Origin: Atrichornis clamosus
Taxonomy: Eukaryota; Chordata; Aves; Passeriformes; Menuridae
NCBI GenBank assembly: GCA_013400975.1
Contig: WBMZ01011903.1
Coordinates: forward strand, 1 to 64,000
Direction of reading: 5' to 3'
Length of the DNA stretch: 64,000 nucleotides
The position numbers and the translations under genes were made by a program. The notes below the pieces were generated by a model. That model was not told where the DNA came from. It saw only the letters and a list, made by a program, of their open reading frames with translations, and did no database searches. Of this stretch, positions 1 to 11,424 are shown piece by piece. The first letter of the stretch is position 1. The number at the start of each line of letters is the position of its first letter.

Positions 1-93
1 GCCGCAGCCCTCCGGCACGGCCCCGGGCCCATCCCGGGAGCCGCCGCTAGGTGGGGGGGGGAGCCCGGCCCCGGCCGCCCCGGCCGCACAACA
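1..93 (+). promoter_or_regulatory. FOXD2: FOXD2 5' UTR / CpG-island promoter end (partial)
   Basis: Very GC- and CpG-rich sequence directly upstream of the FOXD2 start codon. A run of nine G lies at 53-61, about 33 bases before the ATG, and could affect scanning or form a G-quadruplex. The start has A at -3 (91), a good Kozak context. The transcription start and most of the promoter lie outside the window, so this is only the inner edge. The CpG-rich character continues through the coding region. Confidence 0.7.
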
Positions 94-1428
94 ATGACTT
101 TGGGCAGCAGCGGCGGCGGCGGCTGCGGGATCATGTCCGAGCGCTCCCCGGAGGAAGAGCCGCTCTCCGAGGTGGAGGACGCGGATATCGACGTGGTGGG
201 CCCGCCCCAGGATGGGGGCAAGTACAGCGAGGAGGAGGACGACGAGGACGAGGAGGAGGAGGACGAGGAGGACGGCGGCGATCCGCTGGGGCTGGCGCTG
301 CCGCGGAGCGGGGCCGCCAAGGCGCGCATGGGGGGGTCCCCGGAGCGGCTGTCCCCCGCCGGCGGCTCGGAGCCGGCCTGTGCCCGCGGCGCCGCGCCCG
401 GGGAGAAGGCGCCCGCGGGCGGCGGCGGCGGCGCGGGCGGGAAGAACCCGCTGGTGAAGCCGCCCTACTCCTACATCGCCCTCATCACCATGGCCATCCT
501 GCAGAGCCCCAAGAAGCGGCTGACGCTGAGCGAGATCTGCGAGTTCATCAGCGGACGCTTCCCGTACTACCGGGAGAAGTTCCCCGCCTGGCAGAACAGC
601 ATCCGCCACAACCTCTCCCTCAACGATTGCTTCGTCAAGATCCCCCGGGAGCCCGGCAACCCGGGCAAGGGCAACTACTGGACGCTGGACCCCGAGTCCG
701 CCGACATGTTCGACAACGGGAGCTTCCTGCGCCGGAGGAAGCGCTTCAAGCGGCAGCAGCAGCTGCACCCGCCGCACCCCGAGCTGCTGCTGCGGGCCGG
801 GGCCGCCGACCCCGCCGCCTTCCTGCCTGGCTTTGCCTACGGACCCTACGGCTACAACTACGGCCTGCAGCTCCAGGGTTATCCCCACCACCATCATCAC
901 CATCCCGGTGGCGGAGGCGGCGGCGCCGCGGGCGCCTTCCCCTTCCCGGCGCCGCATTGCCCGTTACCGGCTCCGCCGCCTCCCGCCGCCGCCTCCGTCT
1001 TCTCCGCCGCCTCGGGGCTGCCCTCCTTCCTGGGCGGCGAGCTGAACTGCAGGAAGTCGTTCTACCACCCCCAGCTGAGCCCCACGGCCCTGCCCGCCGC
1101 CCTCCTCCAGACCCTCAAGCCGGACCCCTCGCCCGCCGGCGGCGGCGGCGGAGGCAGCGGCGGCACCAACCACCCCTCCCGGCCCTCTTTTTCCATAGAC
1201 AACATCATCGGGGGGGCCGTGCCCCCGCCGCCCAGCACCAACCCCAGCGTCGCGCCCGCCGCGCCCTACCCCGCCGGCCAGGCGGGCCCCCCGGCGCAGG
1301 TCCTGGCCGTGCTCAGCCCCGCCTTGGCCCCGGCACAGCCCCAGGTCAGCCTGGCACACGAGCCGCTCCTCCAGCCGGCCCAGAACTTTTCCAGTAAAAT
1401 CACAACCCTAAGCAGCTGTCATTTTTAA
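94..1428 (+). CDS. FOXD2: Forkhead box protein D2, single exon, complete
   Basis: A 444-residue nuclear forkhead (winged-helix) transcription factor. Seen: N-terminus MTLG, the FOXD signature DIDVVG near residue 32, an acidic run at 46-60, a forkhead domain at about 120-220 (begins [13 protein letters not shown]; recognition helix [13 protein letters not shown]; ends RRRKRFKR), a six-histidine run at 265-270, Gly/Ala/Pro-rich linkers, an Eh1-like motif [12 protein letters not shown] at 363-374 and C-terminus LSSCHF. Family knowledge: FOXD proteins bind TGTTTAY-type sites, and the Eh1-like motif recruits Groucho/TLE corepressors. The choice of FOXD2 over FOXD1 or FOXD3 rests on MTLG with a following IMS, HPELLLR after the domain, the FLPGFAYG block, and an ending like human FOXD2 (SGCHF) rather than FOXD1 (ISNC). 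Human FOXD2 is about 495 residues, so the linkers are shorter here. The first ATG (94) is chosen for its Kozak context and MTLG; M14 is the next in-frame ATG. The reading frame is intact. Confidence 0.95.
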   Translation: MTLGSSGGGGCGIMSERSPEEEPLSEVEDADIDVVGPPQDGGKYSEEEDDEDEEEEDEEDGGDPLGLALPRSGAAKARMGGSPERLSPAGGSEPACARGAAPGEKAPAGGGGGAGGKNPLVKPPYSYIALITMAILQSPKKRLTLSEICEFISGRFPYYREKFPAWQNSIRHNLSLNDCFVKIPREPGNPGKGNYWTLDPESADMFDNGSFLRRRKRFKRQQQLHPPHPELLLRAGAADPAAFLPGFAYGPYGYNYGLQLQGYPHHHHHHPGGGGGGAAGAFPFPAPHCPLPAPPPPAAASVFSAASGLPSFLGGELNCRKSFYHPQLSPTALPAALLQTLKPDPSPAGGGGGGSGGTNHPSRPSFSIDNIIGGAVPPPPSTNPSVAPAAPYPAGQAGPPAQVLAVLSPALAPAQPQVSLAHEPLLQPAQNFSSKITTLSSCHF

Positions 1429-1685
1429 AGTGTGCTGGGGACTGGGGAAGGGGAGGGGGATGGGGGGGGAGAGTCGCGAAGCAAACGGCCCCTTTCCAGC
1501 TCTCCCCCACTCCTCCGAAACTGCTCACCTTCCCTCCCCCCCTGGCCCCCCCCCCCCCCTCCTGTTGTGGCTTAAGGTAGGAAATATTTCTTTTTTTTTT
1601 TTTTCTTAAATTTTTACTTTATTTCCAGGCTCAGTGGCATCCGGATCTGTTTGTCTCTCTTTGCTCGGAAAAAAGAAAAAAAATC

Positions 1686-1691
1686 AATAAA
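1686..1691 (+). terminator. Possible proximal poly(A) signal
   Basis: AATAAA 260 bases after the FOXD2 stop. The sequence after it is G/A-rich rather than GT-rich, so it is the weaker of two candidates and may mark a short alternative 3' end. Confidence 0.3.
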
Positions 1692-2328
1692 TCGGGAGGG
1701 CGCGAGGAGGGAAAGAATAACACGATTTGGTCCTACAAGCGCCAAAGCGTATTTATAAAGTGGCCATAACATAAGCTGGGACCTGGGCTGGTTAAACACG
1801 CAACGTCTTGAGGGGGGCGGAGGGGGGGGGGCATGTTAAGAACGAAACCGTCTTAGGATCGGAAATATTTCCTTTGAGAGGTGCGGGTTTTCCGCGGGGG
1901 TCCCCCCATTCGCCTGGGAAAGCGGCCAGGGGAGTTGCGGACGCCCCCGGTCGCAGCGAGCTCGTTTTCGTTCCTGCAAGTCTTTCTCCCGGGTGGTTTT
2001 GCCGTGTGTGTCTGTCTCTCCTCTCAAAGAAAATGTTTTAATGGTCCGATCTTATTTTTAGTTTCTCTGAAGCTTCGGGTTTGGTTTCAAAAGGCACTGT
2101 TTAAGGTTTTTTTATTTTTAAGAAGAAAAGTCGGTAAAACTCAGGACTGCGGTTTATTTTTTTTCCTTTCCCCTCCCCCCCTCCCCCCCCCAATTAGACA
2201 TCCAAATGCACGTTTAAAAGAAAATCCGATCCGTCAGGAAGTTCGGAGAATACCCATACTATTTTTTTTTTAATTCCCGTTTTCCCACCCCCTCCGTGTG
2301 TGGGTTTTTTGGTGTATTGGTAATTATT

Positions 2329-2336
2329 TGTATATA
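2329..2336 (+). promoter_or_regulatory. Pumilio response element in 3' UTR
   Basis: TGTATATA matches the Pumilio consensus TGTANATA exactly. It sits in an AT-rich stretch about 140 bases before the likely poly(A) signal, a usual place for a 3' UTR control site. An octamer match alone is weak evidence. Confidence 0.35.
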
Positions 2337-2475
2337 GATTATTCGGGAGCTAATGAGCGGAGTCCAGTTAACTCTTCACTGGTTGTGCATCCGTCATATC
2401 TATTTTATTGAGAGAATCTGTGAATAATTTGATGTGGAAAAGGCAACAGAATTTTGTCCACCGTTGGTGTAAATT

Positions 2476-2481
2476 AATAAA
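2476..2481 (+). terminator. Likely main FOXD2 poly(A) signal
   Basis: AATAAA followed at once by TGTTTGTGACCTGG, a GT-rich downstream context, with an A-rich run from about 2497. The 3' UTR is AT-rich up to here, and CpG-rich sequence resumes past about 2530. Cleavage is expected near 2495-2505. Confidence 0.6.
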
Positions 2482-3539
2482 TGTTTGTGACCTGGTTAAA
2501 AAAAAATAATAATCCAAATCGTTCTTTGCGATGTCTTTTGTCACGCTGAGAGCCGAGAGCCCTCTCGGGCCTCGGGGAAGCGAGTGGCTCCCAAACTCGG
2601 GCCGGCGACACTCGGGCGTTCGGCAGGGGCTGAGTGGCCCCTGCGCGGCCGGGCGCGCAGCCTGCGCGGGGCTGCTCCTTGCCGCCCCCCTGCCCACCGC
2701 TGCGGGCTGCCGTACCGGCCGGGCGACGGTGGCGGTCCCCGCTGTGGGTCCACGGGCCGGCAAGCGAAAGGATACCCGGATACTTGTTTTGTTAATTTTA
2801 TTTTTTATTTATTTGATTTTGGTGTCTCCCAGCAACAAACAAAAACCAAAAAAAACCCCTGCGTGTTTCGGGGGGAAGGACTTGGGGGACAGGAAAAACG
2901 TTCTTCCTTTTTCACCCCCTTTCTGCCCCCAACTCCTTTTATTTTGTTTGGAAAAGTTGACACATGAGAAAATAAGTTGGAGGGTTTCCCCCCGCACACA
3001 CGTCCCCCTTGGGCCTGCAGCATTTGAATGACCGAATGAAACTTGATCTCTGCCTAAATTTTGCAACAACTTACAAAGTAAATAAGCATCTTAAAGCGCT
3101 GCCTTCTCTTCCAAACTTTCCCCCCCCTCCCCATTTATTTATTTCAGGGACCAAACGTGGCTCTTTGGTTTGTTTGTTGGCAGGGACCCTGATCGAAAGA
3201 ATCGAGGCCTTTCTGACCGGGCAGCCAGCTGAAGGAGAAGGAGAAAAAGGAAAAAAAAAAGCTGAGACGTACGAGGCAGGGAGCGAGGGACGGAGCCGGT
3301 CCCCGGGCGGCGGGCTTTGTGCTGGGCCCGCCGGGGCTCAGGCAGGAGCGGGAGCCGGGCGGTGTGCGCCGGGAAGCAGGGGCGGATCGGTTTTTCTTTT
3401 CTCTTTCCCCATCCATTCCTTTTTCATCCCCCCTCCTCTGCCCCTGTCTGTGCCACCTCGAACCTCCGCGCAGTTTGTTGATGTTGTTCCTGAACGTGCC
3501 GCCTCCCCGCAGCGAGCGGTCTCACATCTCGCCTTCACA

Positions 3540-3990
3540 CACATTTGCTTTTGAAAAGCGATCTTCGTGTCCGGCACTTGGTTGTCTCCCTTTCATGTCC
3601 AGCTCCTACAAAAGGGGCTACAAGACTCGACATGGGAGAAAAGAGGAGGCCAATGAATCTATTTTCCAGATTGCCAAGCACATGGTTGGAAATTGAAGGG
3701 GCTTTTGTAGCATTTCCCCTTCCTCCCTCCCTCCCCTCTCCTTTTCTTTTGCTTGTGTGCAAATTGTTCAATTGCTCTGGCAGGGGTGTTCCTGACAAGC
3801 TCATTACTAGAAGGTGCCAGACCCCTCCTCTCCCTCTCCCCCTAAGTCTTTGATGAAGTTAAAATGCGCTGATAGCTGCTCTCGGGGCTATCTTTGTTCA
3901 GACTCTTTTAATAACCGAGCCTGCTTTGAGGAGACGAGATCCGAGGGAAGAAAGCGATGTGCAGCGAGGCTGGGTGGTGGTTGTGTGCCT
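3540..3990. promoter_or_regulatory. Candidate conserved enhancer, FOXD2 proximal
   Basis: A balanced-composition block without simple repeats inside a GC-rich domain. It contains CAATTG and SOX-like ATTGTTCAAT-type sites near 3760-3775, GCTGATAGC and CTATCTTTGTTC (GATA/TCF-like) near 3868-3900, and CTTTTAATAACC near 3904. The texture resembles conserved non-coding elements, but conservation was not tested. Confidence 0.3.
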
Positions 3991-4814
3991 GGAAGAAGGG
4001 GGGCTGGTTATTTTAATCTAAAGTAGCGATTTTTAATAATTTTTGGCTCGTTTATTTGTGAAGTGCAGCAGAAAAAGGAGCCAAGGGTGCCAGGAGAGGA
4101 CAAGAAATAGCAGTCGATGCCCGTAGGGATGAAGGAGGAGTGTGGCCTCTACAGTCCCGCTGGTGCAATGGGTTCTCCAAGTTGGTGGTCTCAGGGTTTG
4201 AAGGGATGAAGGGGGGTCCTCTGCAGGGAAGCAGCGTTTCCCTGGAGAGCCCCCTGCCCCCACACGCTCATGAGAAGAGGCTCGGGGGAGGTATCTGGGA
4301 CTAGGACACCTTTCCCCGGCTCCGTTCATCTCCTTTTGCCTTGCGGTGTCATTGTGGGTTTTTTAAGCAGCGGTCGTCGGACAGCATTGAAACGACTGAC
4401 TTGGGAGTGGGGGGTGTTTTCCCCCTTAGTCGGGAGTCCTGGTACCCCCGCAGGAAGGGTCGGACTCGGCTCCCACGGACCTGCAGGGGCTGCGAGTGCA
4501 AGCGCTGTCGAGGTTTTATTTTGGGGGAAAGATCCCCAGGCGTCTCTAAAATTAGAATTTTCCCCATCCCCTAAATTTCCCTGAAGCACCCCAGCTCGTT
4601 CCGTGTCCCGATCAGATTCACGCCGCCTGAAGTGCCTCCGTCGCTCGGGGAGCCGGCGGGGAGGGTCGGCAGAGACTCCCGGGGAAGCGGCTCTCCTCCG
4701 TCCGCCGGAGTGGGGGAGGCGGGGAAGGATCCGGGGGTCTCCCCTGGGTCCAGAATCCCCTGGCCGGACTTGGCTCGGGGATTTCACGAGAAATTTTGCC
4801 TCGGCGAGGCAGGA

Positions 4815-4990
4815 CGGATAATGGCCCCTAATTACGGGGCTGGCTGGCTCCGCGGCCCCGATCTTCACGGGACATTATTTTTAAGCGTTCAGCGAGGATC
4901 ATTTTTCACGCCTCGCTGCCTAAAGGAGGGTTTTATTTATTTATTGGAGGGGAGGCGAGGAGGACACCAGCAATAACCGAGTACTGAAAG
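4815..4990. promoter_or_regulatory. Candidate enhancer with homeodomain sites
   Basis: CCTAATTACGGGG near 4826 (homeodomain core TAATTA) is followed by T-rich CATTATTTTTAAGCG and TTTATTTATTTATTGG within a CpG-bearing block. Inferred from motif content alone. Confidence 0.25.
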
Positions 4991-5749
4991 GAAAATAATT
5001 AGCCGTTGCAGTCGCTGCTTGGGACTCCCTGGCCAAAAAGGCGACCTGGCATCTCCCTTTCCCTTCCCTCCCGTCCGTAGGCTCCCTAGCCCAGGTTCTC
5101 GGGGCTGCTTTCGGTGGTTGATTTCGTCAGTGCTAAACCCTGGGCAAAGCCCGCCAGGAGCCAGATCCTTTTCTGCAGGTTTGGGGTTTTTTTTCCCTTC
5201 TCCCTTTCCGATCGGCGGATGTTTCCAAGTAGGACCGGGGGGATGCGGGTTCCCCTGCCTTGCTTTGGCTTTGGTCACGCATCCATGGAGATGATTTTTT
5301 TTTTTTTTAATATGCCCCCACTCCTCTGCTTTATAAATGTCAGATGAAAGGGTTGTAACAAAACCGCGACGCTTTCTGCGTAGTTACTCCGCGGCGGATT
5401 TCCGTGTGTGCGCAGCCCGGGAGAGGCGGAAAACGGGGGATTCTCCTCGGGTTTGTCGGGGCGGGATAAAACGATCCTGCCCCGGAATATCCCCGTCGGG
5501 ACCACAGCGGGAGGGCTGTGTGTGTGTAATTTCTTTCTCTGCTTTCTCTTAACTAAGCCCGTGTTAAGTGGTGCGGATCCCGAGCAGGGAAGAGAGTGGC
5601 CCTTCCCTCGCCGGCTGCGGGTTGCGGGTGCGGGACCCCGGCCCGGCCGGCCACGCTGCACTGCACGCTCGGCCCTCACCTCCTGCCTCTTCCCCTGGCA
5701 CCCTCTGCTTTCCATTACTGTTGATTTGGAGAATTAGGAAAGGTCAGGA

Positions 5750-5960
5750 TCTTATTCTTTTCGCCGGTAGTTTTTTTGTTTTCTCTTTCTAGTTTCTCGC
5801 AGCCCTGAACAAAAATAAATCAGCCTGGATTATAAAAAACACCTTTAGACATCAAGAACATCTTCTCCAATAGTTTGATCCCTCCTCCAGGACTGCCCTG
5901 GCCTTTCCTTGTGACTAAGCAGAAACTCCCGTTTTCACGGTGAATTTAGGATTTAATAAT
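5750..5960. promoter_or_regulatory. Candidate enhancer with HOX-PBX type site
   Basis: ATAAATCA at 5815-5822 is the reverse complement of TGATTTAT, the composite PBX-HOX (posterior HOX) site. It is followed by GGATTATAAAAAACACC. The block breaks from the CpG-rich flanks to mixed composition. Conservation untested. Confidence 0.3.
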
Positions 5961-6379
5961 AACGTCAAATCTCCCTGTGCTCCCGTACCCGACCTGAAAA
6001 CATTTTCCTGTCTCTCAACTTTGGAAAATAGCTGCCTTCCAGCATCTTCTTTCCCTTCTCATATCTCTTTCGTTTTTTTCCTTCTCCGAGCACAATGTAG
6101 AGAAACTTGTTTTGGTTTTTGTTTGGTTTTTTTTTGCTTTTTTTTTTTTTTTTAAGAAATCCTGTTTTCTGATCTGGAGAGGGCAGGGAGAGCTGCTGGA
6201 GCTGGCTCAGCCACAGCAAAATTGGGTTGGAAATTAAGTTGGTGCTTTTGAAAACTCCTCGAGATGTTCGCGGTAGGTCAGGGACCTGTACTCGCCCCTG
6301 TGTCTCTCTGTCAGGCGAAGAGAGGGTCCAGGGTTCTGTGCTCTCCCTTCTCCTCCCGGACTATGGCTCGTCTTTCTTT

Positions 6380-7030
<651 letters not shown>

Positions 7031-10000
7031 CTTCACCCGCTTCGTCTGGGGTTCAACGAGGGCCGCTTTCCCACTCCTTCCAGGAGGTTTCCACTATGTC
7101 CACTCCCGGGAATCTCTCCCTTGGCCGCAGTAAGGCGGGGGTCTCCCCTCCTTTGAACCAGGAAAGATACCGGCGGGCCCCCGCTCCGGACTCAGCGCTT
7201 CCCCCTGCCCGGTGGGCTGTGGAGCAGCTCAGAGCGTGTTTTATGGAGCCCAGGAGCCCGGAGCACACGCTCCTACACCCCGTTTTCACCGGCCGGTCGG
7301 TGCATTTACCGGGGAGGTCGGTGCGGGCCGCGGCGGCTCATGCGGGGTTGCAGGGGTGAGCGTGTGCCGGTGCCCGCTCCCCCCGGGCTCCGGAGGGGCC
7401 CGTGCGGGACTAATTCGCATTTTATTCTTTTATTAAATGAGATGCACATTGGCATCCCAAGCCCGTGGCAGCAACAGGTGACGCTGAGATCCAGGACGGG
7501 ACAAAACCTACTCGCGGCAGGGTTTTGACCGCGGGTATTCCAATCCTTCCTCATCATTCAGATGCTAATGATCTGCTCGGATGGACAGTACCGGGGTGCG
7601 CCCGCCCGTGGTCCGGGAAAGGGCTCAGCCCCACTGGGCAGACGGTACCTAGCAGCCTGGAGCCCGGCGGCCTTTCCTGGCCGGCAGGCGGGATTCCTCG
7701 CTTCCTAGCCGCCCTGGCTGTCCTCATCCCTTCCCTTGGGATCCGGGTAAATTAGGTTTATGGGTATGGCGTGAATCATATTCATCCCTTTCTTCGTATA
7801 CCAGGGCAGGATGAAAACCTGCAAGGGAGATGAGAGGTCGGGAGGGAGACCCTGGGGTTGTAATGAGTTTGTCTGTCAGTTTCTACATGGGAGACTTTGT
7901 CTTGGTGCCTTGGGATCTTTCTAATGACCGGTTTGGTGGTGTTTCTCCCATCCTCCGAACATTTTTGGTTACCGAGGCTCGGGCTCCATAAACGCAGGGT
8001 GACAGAGAAGCGCTGTACGGGGGCGTCTTTATCCGTTTCATTCATATTTCGTTTCCCTGCTTTAACTCGTCTTTTAAGTGAAATTAGATTCCTCTTTCGC
8101 TAGTACAGCGGGTTTGAAACGTGTTGAAACAACACCGGCGATCCCTTTCACAAAAATTCTCAGATACTTCACTTTTCCCTGCCGACGGAGGCGAGCGGAG
8201 AGCACTCGGAGAGCCCGTGGATGAGCCCCCCACTCACCCCCCGCCCTCGCAAATCACTCTTCAGTAGAGAGAGCCTTCTGCGGGGCACACGATCGCCTTT
8301 CATTCCAGCTGCACTCCCTGAAAAATCCGTGGGAATTTTTCCCCCCGACCTGACTAGATTAGCCCCCCCATCAGCCCTCGTCAGAGGGAGAAAGGAGGAC
8401 AGAGGACAAGACCCCGGGTGTAGGGAAGCTCTACAGCCGGCTGGGAGCGGAGCCGTGCTGGGGGCCGGACCCCCGGCGGGCCGGGCATGGAGGTGCCGCC
8501 GCTTACCCTTTAAATTGAAAGAAACTAAATGGAGAAGAAAAAACTTCCCCCGTCTGGGGATGGGGCCAAAAAATTCCAGAGTCCAGCCAGCCGGGCCCCT
8601 CTCGCCCCGGACCGCGGCTCCCCTTCTGCGGCAGGTCTCGGTGGGGCTCGTAGGGCAGAGGGGAGCGAGATGGGAGTCAGCTGGAGGGGCAGTGCCGACC
8701 CCCACGCTTCGGCCTGCAACGCTCCTGTGATCTCTTTCCAGGAGAGAAATGTGGCCACAAAATAAAAGCAATAGAAGTAGCGCACAGGACTCGGTCGCGA
8801 GAGCCGGGGCTGGGCAGGGTGCAGAGCCGGCCGGAGAGATGTGGGGGGCAACGCCTCCCTAGGCGAGCAGGGGCTCCCAGAAGTGCTCTCCTGAATCTGT
8901 GCCCCCCAGCGCACCTTTCCACCGCTAGCCCCTTGAGATTTTACTGGTGTTATCACTAAAATGTCTTTTCCTCTTTTTCTCTTCTCCCCCCTGCCTTTTA
9001 AATTTTTTTTTTCCTATTTAATTACTTCTCTTGAAAAACTCGAGGCCGCTGCTACCTAACGCGGCACTGAAATCCACGTCTCCTCTGTGACTTACAACCC
9101 AAATCCCAGTCCCATGACCTTTCTCTTTCCCCCCCGCCCCGGGTCCCCCACCCTCGGTCATGTGGGACACGAGTAAATTTATCCACCCTAGTGGAAAGGC
9201 CTCCCTTCTGCAATTGCTCCGGAGAAGCCCAACACGTTTCAAAAGGACGATAATTTCGGTTTCCCGCCTTTCTCTCTGTCTCGTCCTTCTTTTTAACTCG
9301 GTTTTAATTTCGTTTTCTTCCCTGTACCATGACGCTCCCACTTCCCCTCGGGAATGCTCCTACTCTGTGTATGTCTTTCAATAAGTCCCTGCCAAGAGGG
9401 TCACTTCAGAGGGACGTTTTTGACGGCTCTTGAGCTCAGGAGATCATCGTAAAGAACATTTCTGGCCTCCCTGGAGCTGGGGTGAGCTGATCCCAGGCTG
9501 TGTCCCCGGCAACCTATGCCCTCCCCGGAGCTCCCCTCCCGCCGCCCTGCGGAGGTTCCCACACCCAAGGAACTGGATATGTGTCTGGGGACAGAGACCC
9601 CCTCTCAGCCCCGCAGTAGGGGACACCCCCCGTGGCCGTCTCTCCATCTCTCCCGCGGCTCCGGCCGGTCCTTCTTGCCTTCTTGGCTGCTCTCCCCTAT
9701 CCCAGTTCCTGTGGGGATACCGCACCCTCGGGTCCCCCCGGCGATAAGCGACTGGCACAACCGCCCACCCTGGGTGACCCAAACCCCAGCCCGAGTGCGT
9801 TTTCCAGCTGCAGCCGGAGGTGGAAAACCTGTGGCCATGCTGCGGGGTGGTCCCCGCCTCCCACCCTCACCATCTCTGCTGAGATCGGGTTGGCATTAGG
9901 AATAGGATGCCCCCACTCCCGGGGGTAGCACGGCAGCTGCAGAGGTTTTGTGCAGGAGAGGCAGCTCCGGAGGACCGTGCAGCCCCGCAGGAGGCCGCGG

Positions 10001-10167
10001 CCAAGCGGTGCCCTCAGACCCTGCATCCCCGGGCGCCTCGGCCCTTTCCCCACCCTGCATCCCTCGGGCGCTCCGAGGGGGGAGTTCGGACCCGCCCCCC
10101 GGTCTGGCCCGGTAGCTGGGCGGATATTCGGCGTGGTGCGAGTGTCGGTGCCGCCAGCTCCGCCGTC
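7031..10167. other. CpG-rich intergenic DNA
   Basis: GC- and CpG-rich sequence with no recognisable gene. Less GC-biased islands with possible regulatory sites occur near 7410-7600, 8080-8180 (mixed-composition block with GTTTGAAACGTGTTGAAAC) and 8735-8790 (GCCACAAAATAAAAGCAAT, posterior-HOX-like). All open frames here lack family motifs. Confidence 0.55.
7410..7600. promoter_or_regulatory. Candidate enhancer block
   Basis: GACTAATTCG near 7409 and ATTCAGATGCTAATGATCTG near 7556-7576 provide homeodomain-like TAAT cores between CpG-rich flanks, together with a CAGGTG E-box near 7475. Inference from motif texture only. Confidence 0.25.
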
Positions 10168-10434
10168 GGGGCCGGTCGGAGGAAGCAGCTCCACCACCGG
10201 GGCTGGTCGAAAGAAGCCGCTCCACCACTGGGGCCGGTCGGAAGAAGCCGCTCCACCACTGGAGCCGGGCGTAGGAAGCCGCTCCACCACCGCAAACCGC
10301 GTGTGGTGAAGCCGCTCCACCACTGGAGCCGGGCGTAGGAAGCCGCTCCACCACCGCAAACCGCGTGTGGTGAAGCCGCTCCACCACTGGAGCCGGGCGT
10401 AGGAAGCCGCTCCACCACCGCAAACCGCGTGTGA
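10168..10434. repeat. GC-rich minisatellite, 31-bp unit with 64-bp higher-order repeat
   Basis: Three degenerate 31-bp units (10168-10198, 10199-10229, 10230-10260) are followed by a 64-bp higher-order unit, made of a 31-mer plus a 33-mer variant. Its copies at 10261-10324 and 10325-10388 are identical, and a partial third copy runs 10389-10434. All units share GAAGCCGCTCCACCAC or a close variant. The identical 64-bp copies indicate recent expansion. Likely a variable-number tandem repeat. Confidence 0.93.
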
Positions 10435-10720
10435 ACCGGCTGCGAGCGGCGGCGGTTCGGGTTGTGCAGAATTCCCCCCCACCTTTTTTAAAAATTTTTT
10501 TCGGCGCCGCCGGCCGTGGGCAGGTTCCCCGTTCTTCCCGGAATGGGCATATACCCCAGCCGCAGGCAGGTGTTGGGCACATTTTGGTGGAGGTAATGAA
10601 ATCACGGCTCTGAGTGGAGCTGTCGGGTCTTTCCACTCTGTCCTTGCTCTCGCCCATGGGCTCACGTGGAAAAAAAAATGGCGAGAAATTGATAAAATCT
10701 ATTCGTTTCCCGGCCTCACT
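10435..10720. other. Intergenic spacer
   Basis: Short GC-rich stretch after the minisatellite with a T-rich run near 10486-10501 and a CACGTG E-box near 10663. Nothing else supported. Confidence 0.4.
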
Positions 10721-11060
10721 GAGAGATTGGGAAAAATATTCTGGAAAGCGTCACTGAAATCCTGAAGGTTTCAGGCACTGCTATCAGCTATTCACGATGA
10801 AAGACGGGCAGTACATTTTCTCATATGGAAAATAAACGTATTGGAGCCTCCCCTCAGATCCAGCTGATATTATAGTCGATATTACCAGAAATTTCCTTTT
10901 GCTTTTACACAGTATTCCTTGGTCACACTTTTTAATGTGTCTGGGACAGACAGAAAAGAAATATTCATCGAGAGGGGAGGGTGTCTTGTAATAATTAGAA
11001 ACAGGGCTCCTTTTTTTAAACATCTTTTGTTGCCCCAAATTTCGTAGGGAAAAATAAAAA
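10720..11060. promoter_or_regulatory. Candidate conserved enhancer
   Basis: An AT-balanced block in a CpG-rich domain with many homeodomain- and forkhead-like words: CTATCAGCTATTCACGATG, ATGGAAAATAAACG, GATATTATAGTCGATATTACC, TGTAATAATTAG. It has no repeat character and retains several CpGs despite low GC, as constrained sequence often does. Needs a cross-species alignment. Confidence 0.38.
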
Positions 11061-11424
11061 TGCGGGAAAGCACCGTAGCAGGACCGATGAGAAATAATAA
11101 AGGCAAATCAATCGGAAATGAACGTTTCCCGGAAAACCAAGTGGTGAAAAGCGAATTTCCAGCACGGCGCCGGGCCGAGGGAGAGGGTCTCACCGCCCAA
11201 CCCGCAGGTGCCTTGGCAGGGGCTTTAGAACCCTTAGGTTTGTACCCTTTTCCCCTCTCCCGCCGAGTGGTCGGGACAGGGATGGATCCCGATTCGGTCC
11301 CGCTTCCCACCCCCGGCCTCCGCGCGCCGCTCCCGCCTGGAAATCGACCACTGTGGTCATTTTCGCCTTCCGCGGGCGCGGGGACTCCGGGCGGCTCCCG
11401 TCGCCTTTCGGGAGTTCCCTCGGC

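Larger units (their letters stand above)
1429..2500 (+). other. FOXD2: FOXD2 3' untranslated region (predicted)
   Basis: About 1.07 kb from the stop codon to a poly(A) signal at 2476-2481. It holds a 14-base C run (1546-1559), T-rich stretches, a G-rich run near 1808-1831, AT-rich segments and a Pumilio-type site at 2329-2336. Its extent is inferred from the downstream AATAAA and the GT-rich sequence after it. No transcript evidence was available. Confidence 0.6.
2501..5750. other. CpG-rich intergenic DNA downstream of FOXD2
   Basis: No gene recognised. Short open frames here are uninterrupted GC-rich sequence with no domain or codon structure. CpG-dense patches occur near 2530-2770, 3280-3380, 4600-4860 and 5380-5680, separated by T- or A-rich runs. 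This is typical of the extended CpG-rich surroundings of developmental transcription-factor genes. Two enhancer-like blocks inside it are listed separately. Confidence 0.6.

Noticed and set aside
964..1359. 131-codon antisense frame inside FOXD2
   Set aside because: Low-complexity Gly/Arg composition with no motif. Antisense shadow of a GC-rich coding region.
51..1397. 448-codon open frame in another + frame over FOXD2
   Set aside because: It begins at GTG, is Arg/Pro/Gly-rich and has no domain. It is a GC-rich shadow of the FOXD2 frame, which carries the forkhead domain.
94..1428. Assignment as FOXD1 or FOXD3
   Set aside because: The C-terminus and the block after the forkhead domain match FOXD2. 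FOXD3 has a different helix region (QKKLTLSGICEFISNRF type) and FOXD1 ends differently.
10168..10434. CRISPR-like repeat array
   Set aside because: Units are contiguous with no unique spacers, and the genome is avian. It is a minisatellite.
9697..10665. 322- and 253-codon minus-strand frames as real genes
   Set aside because: They exist in more than one frame because the 64-bp repeat lacks stops. No start context, domain or flanking exon supports coding.
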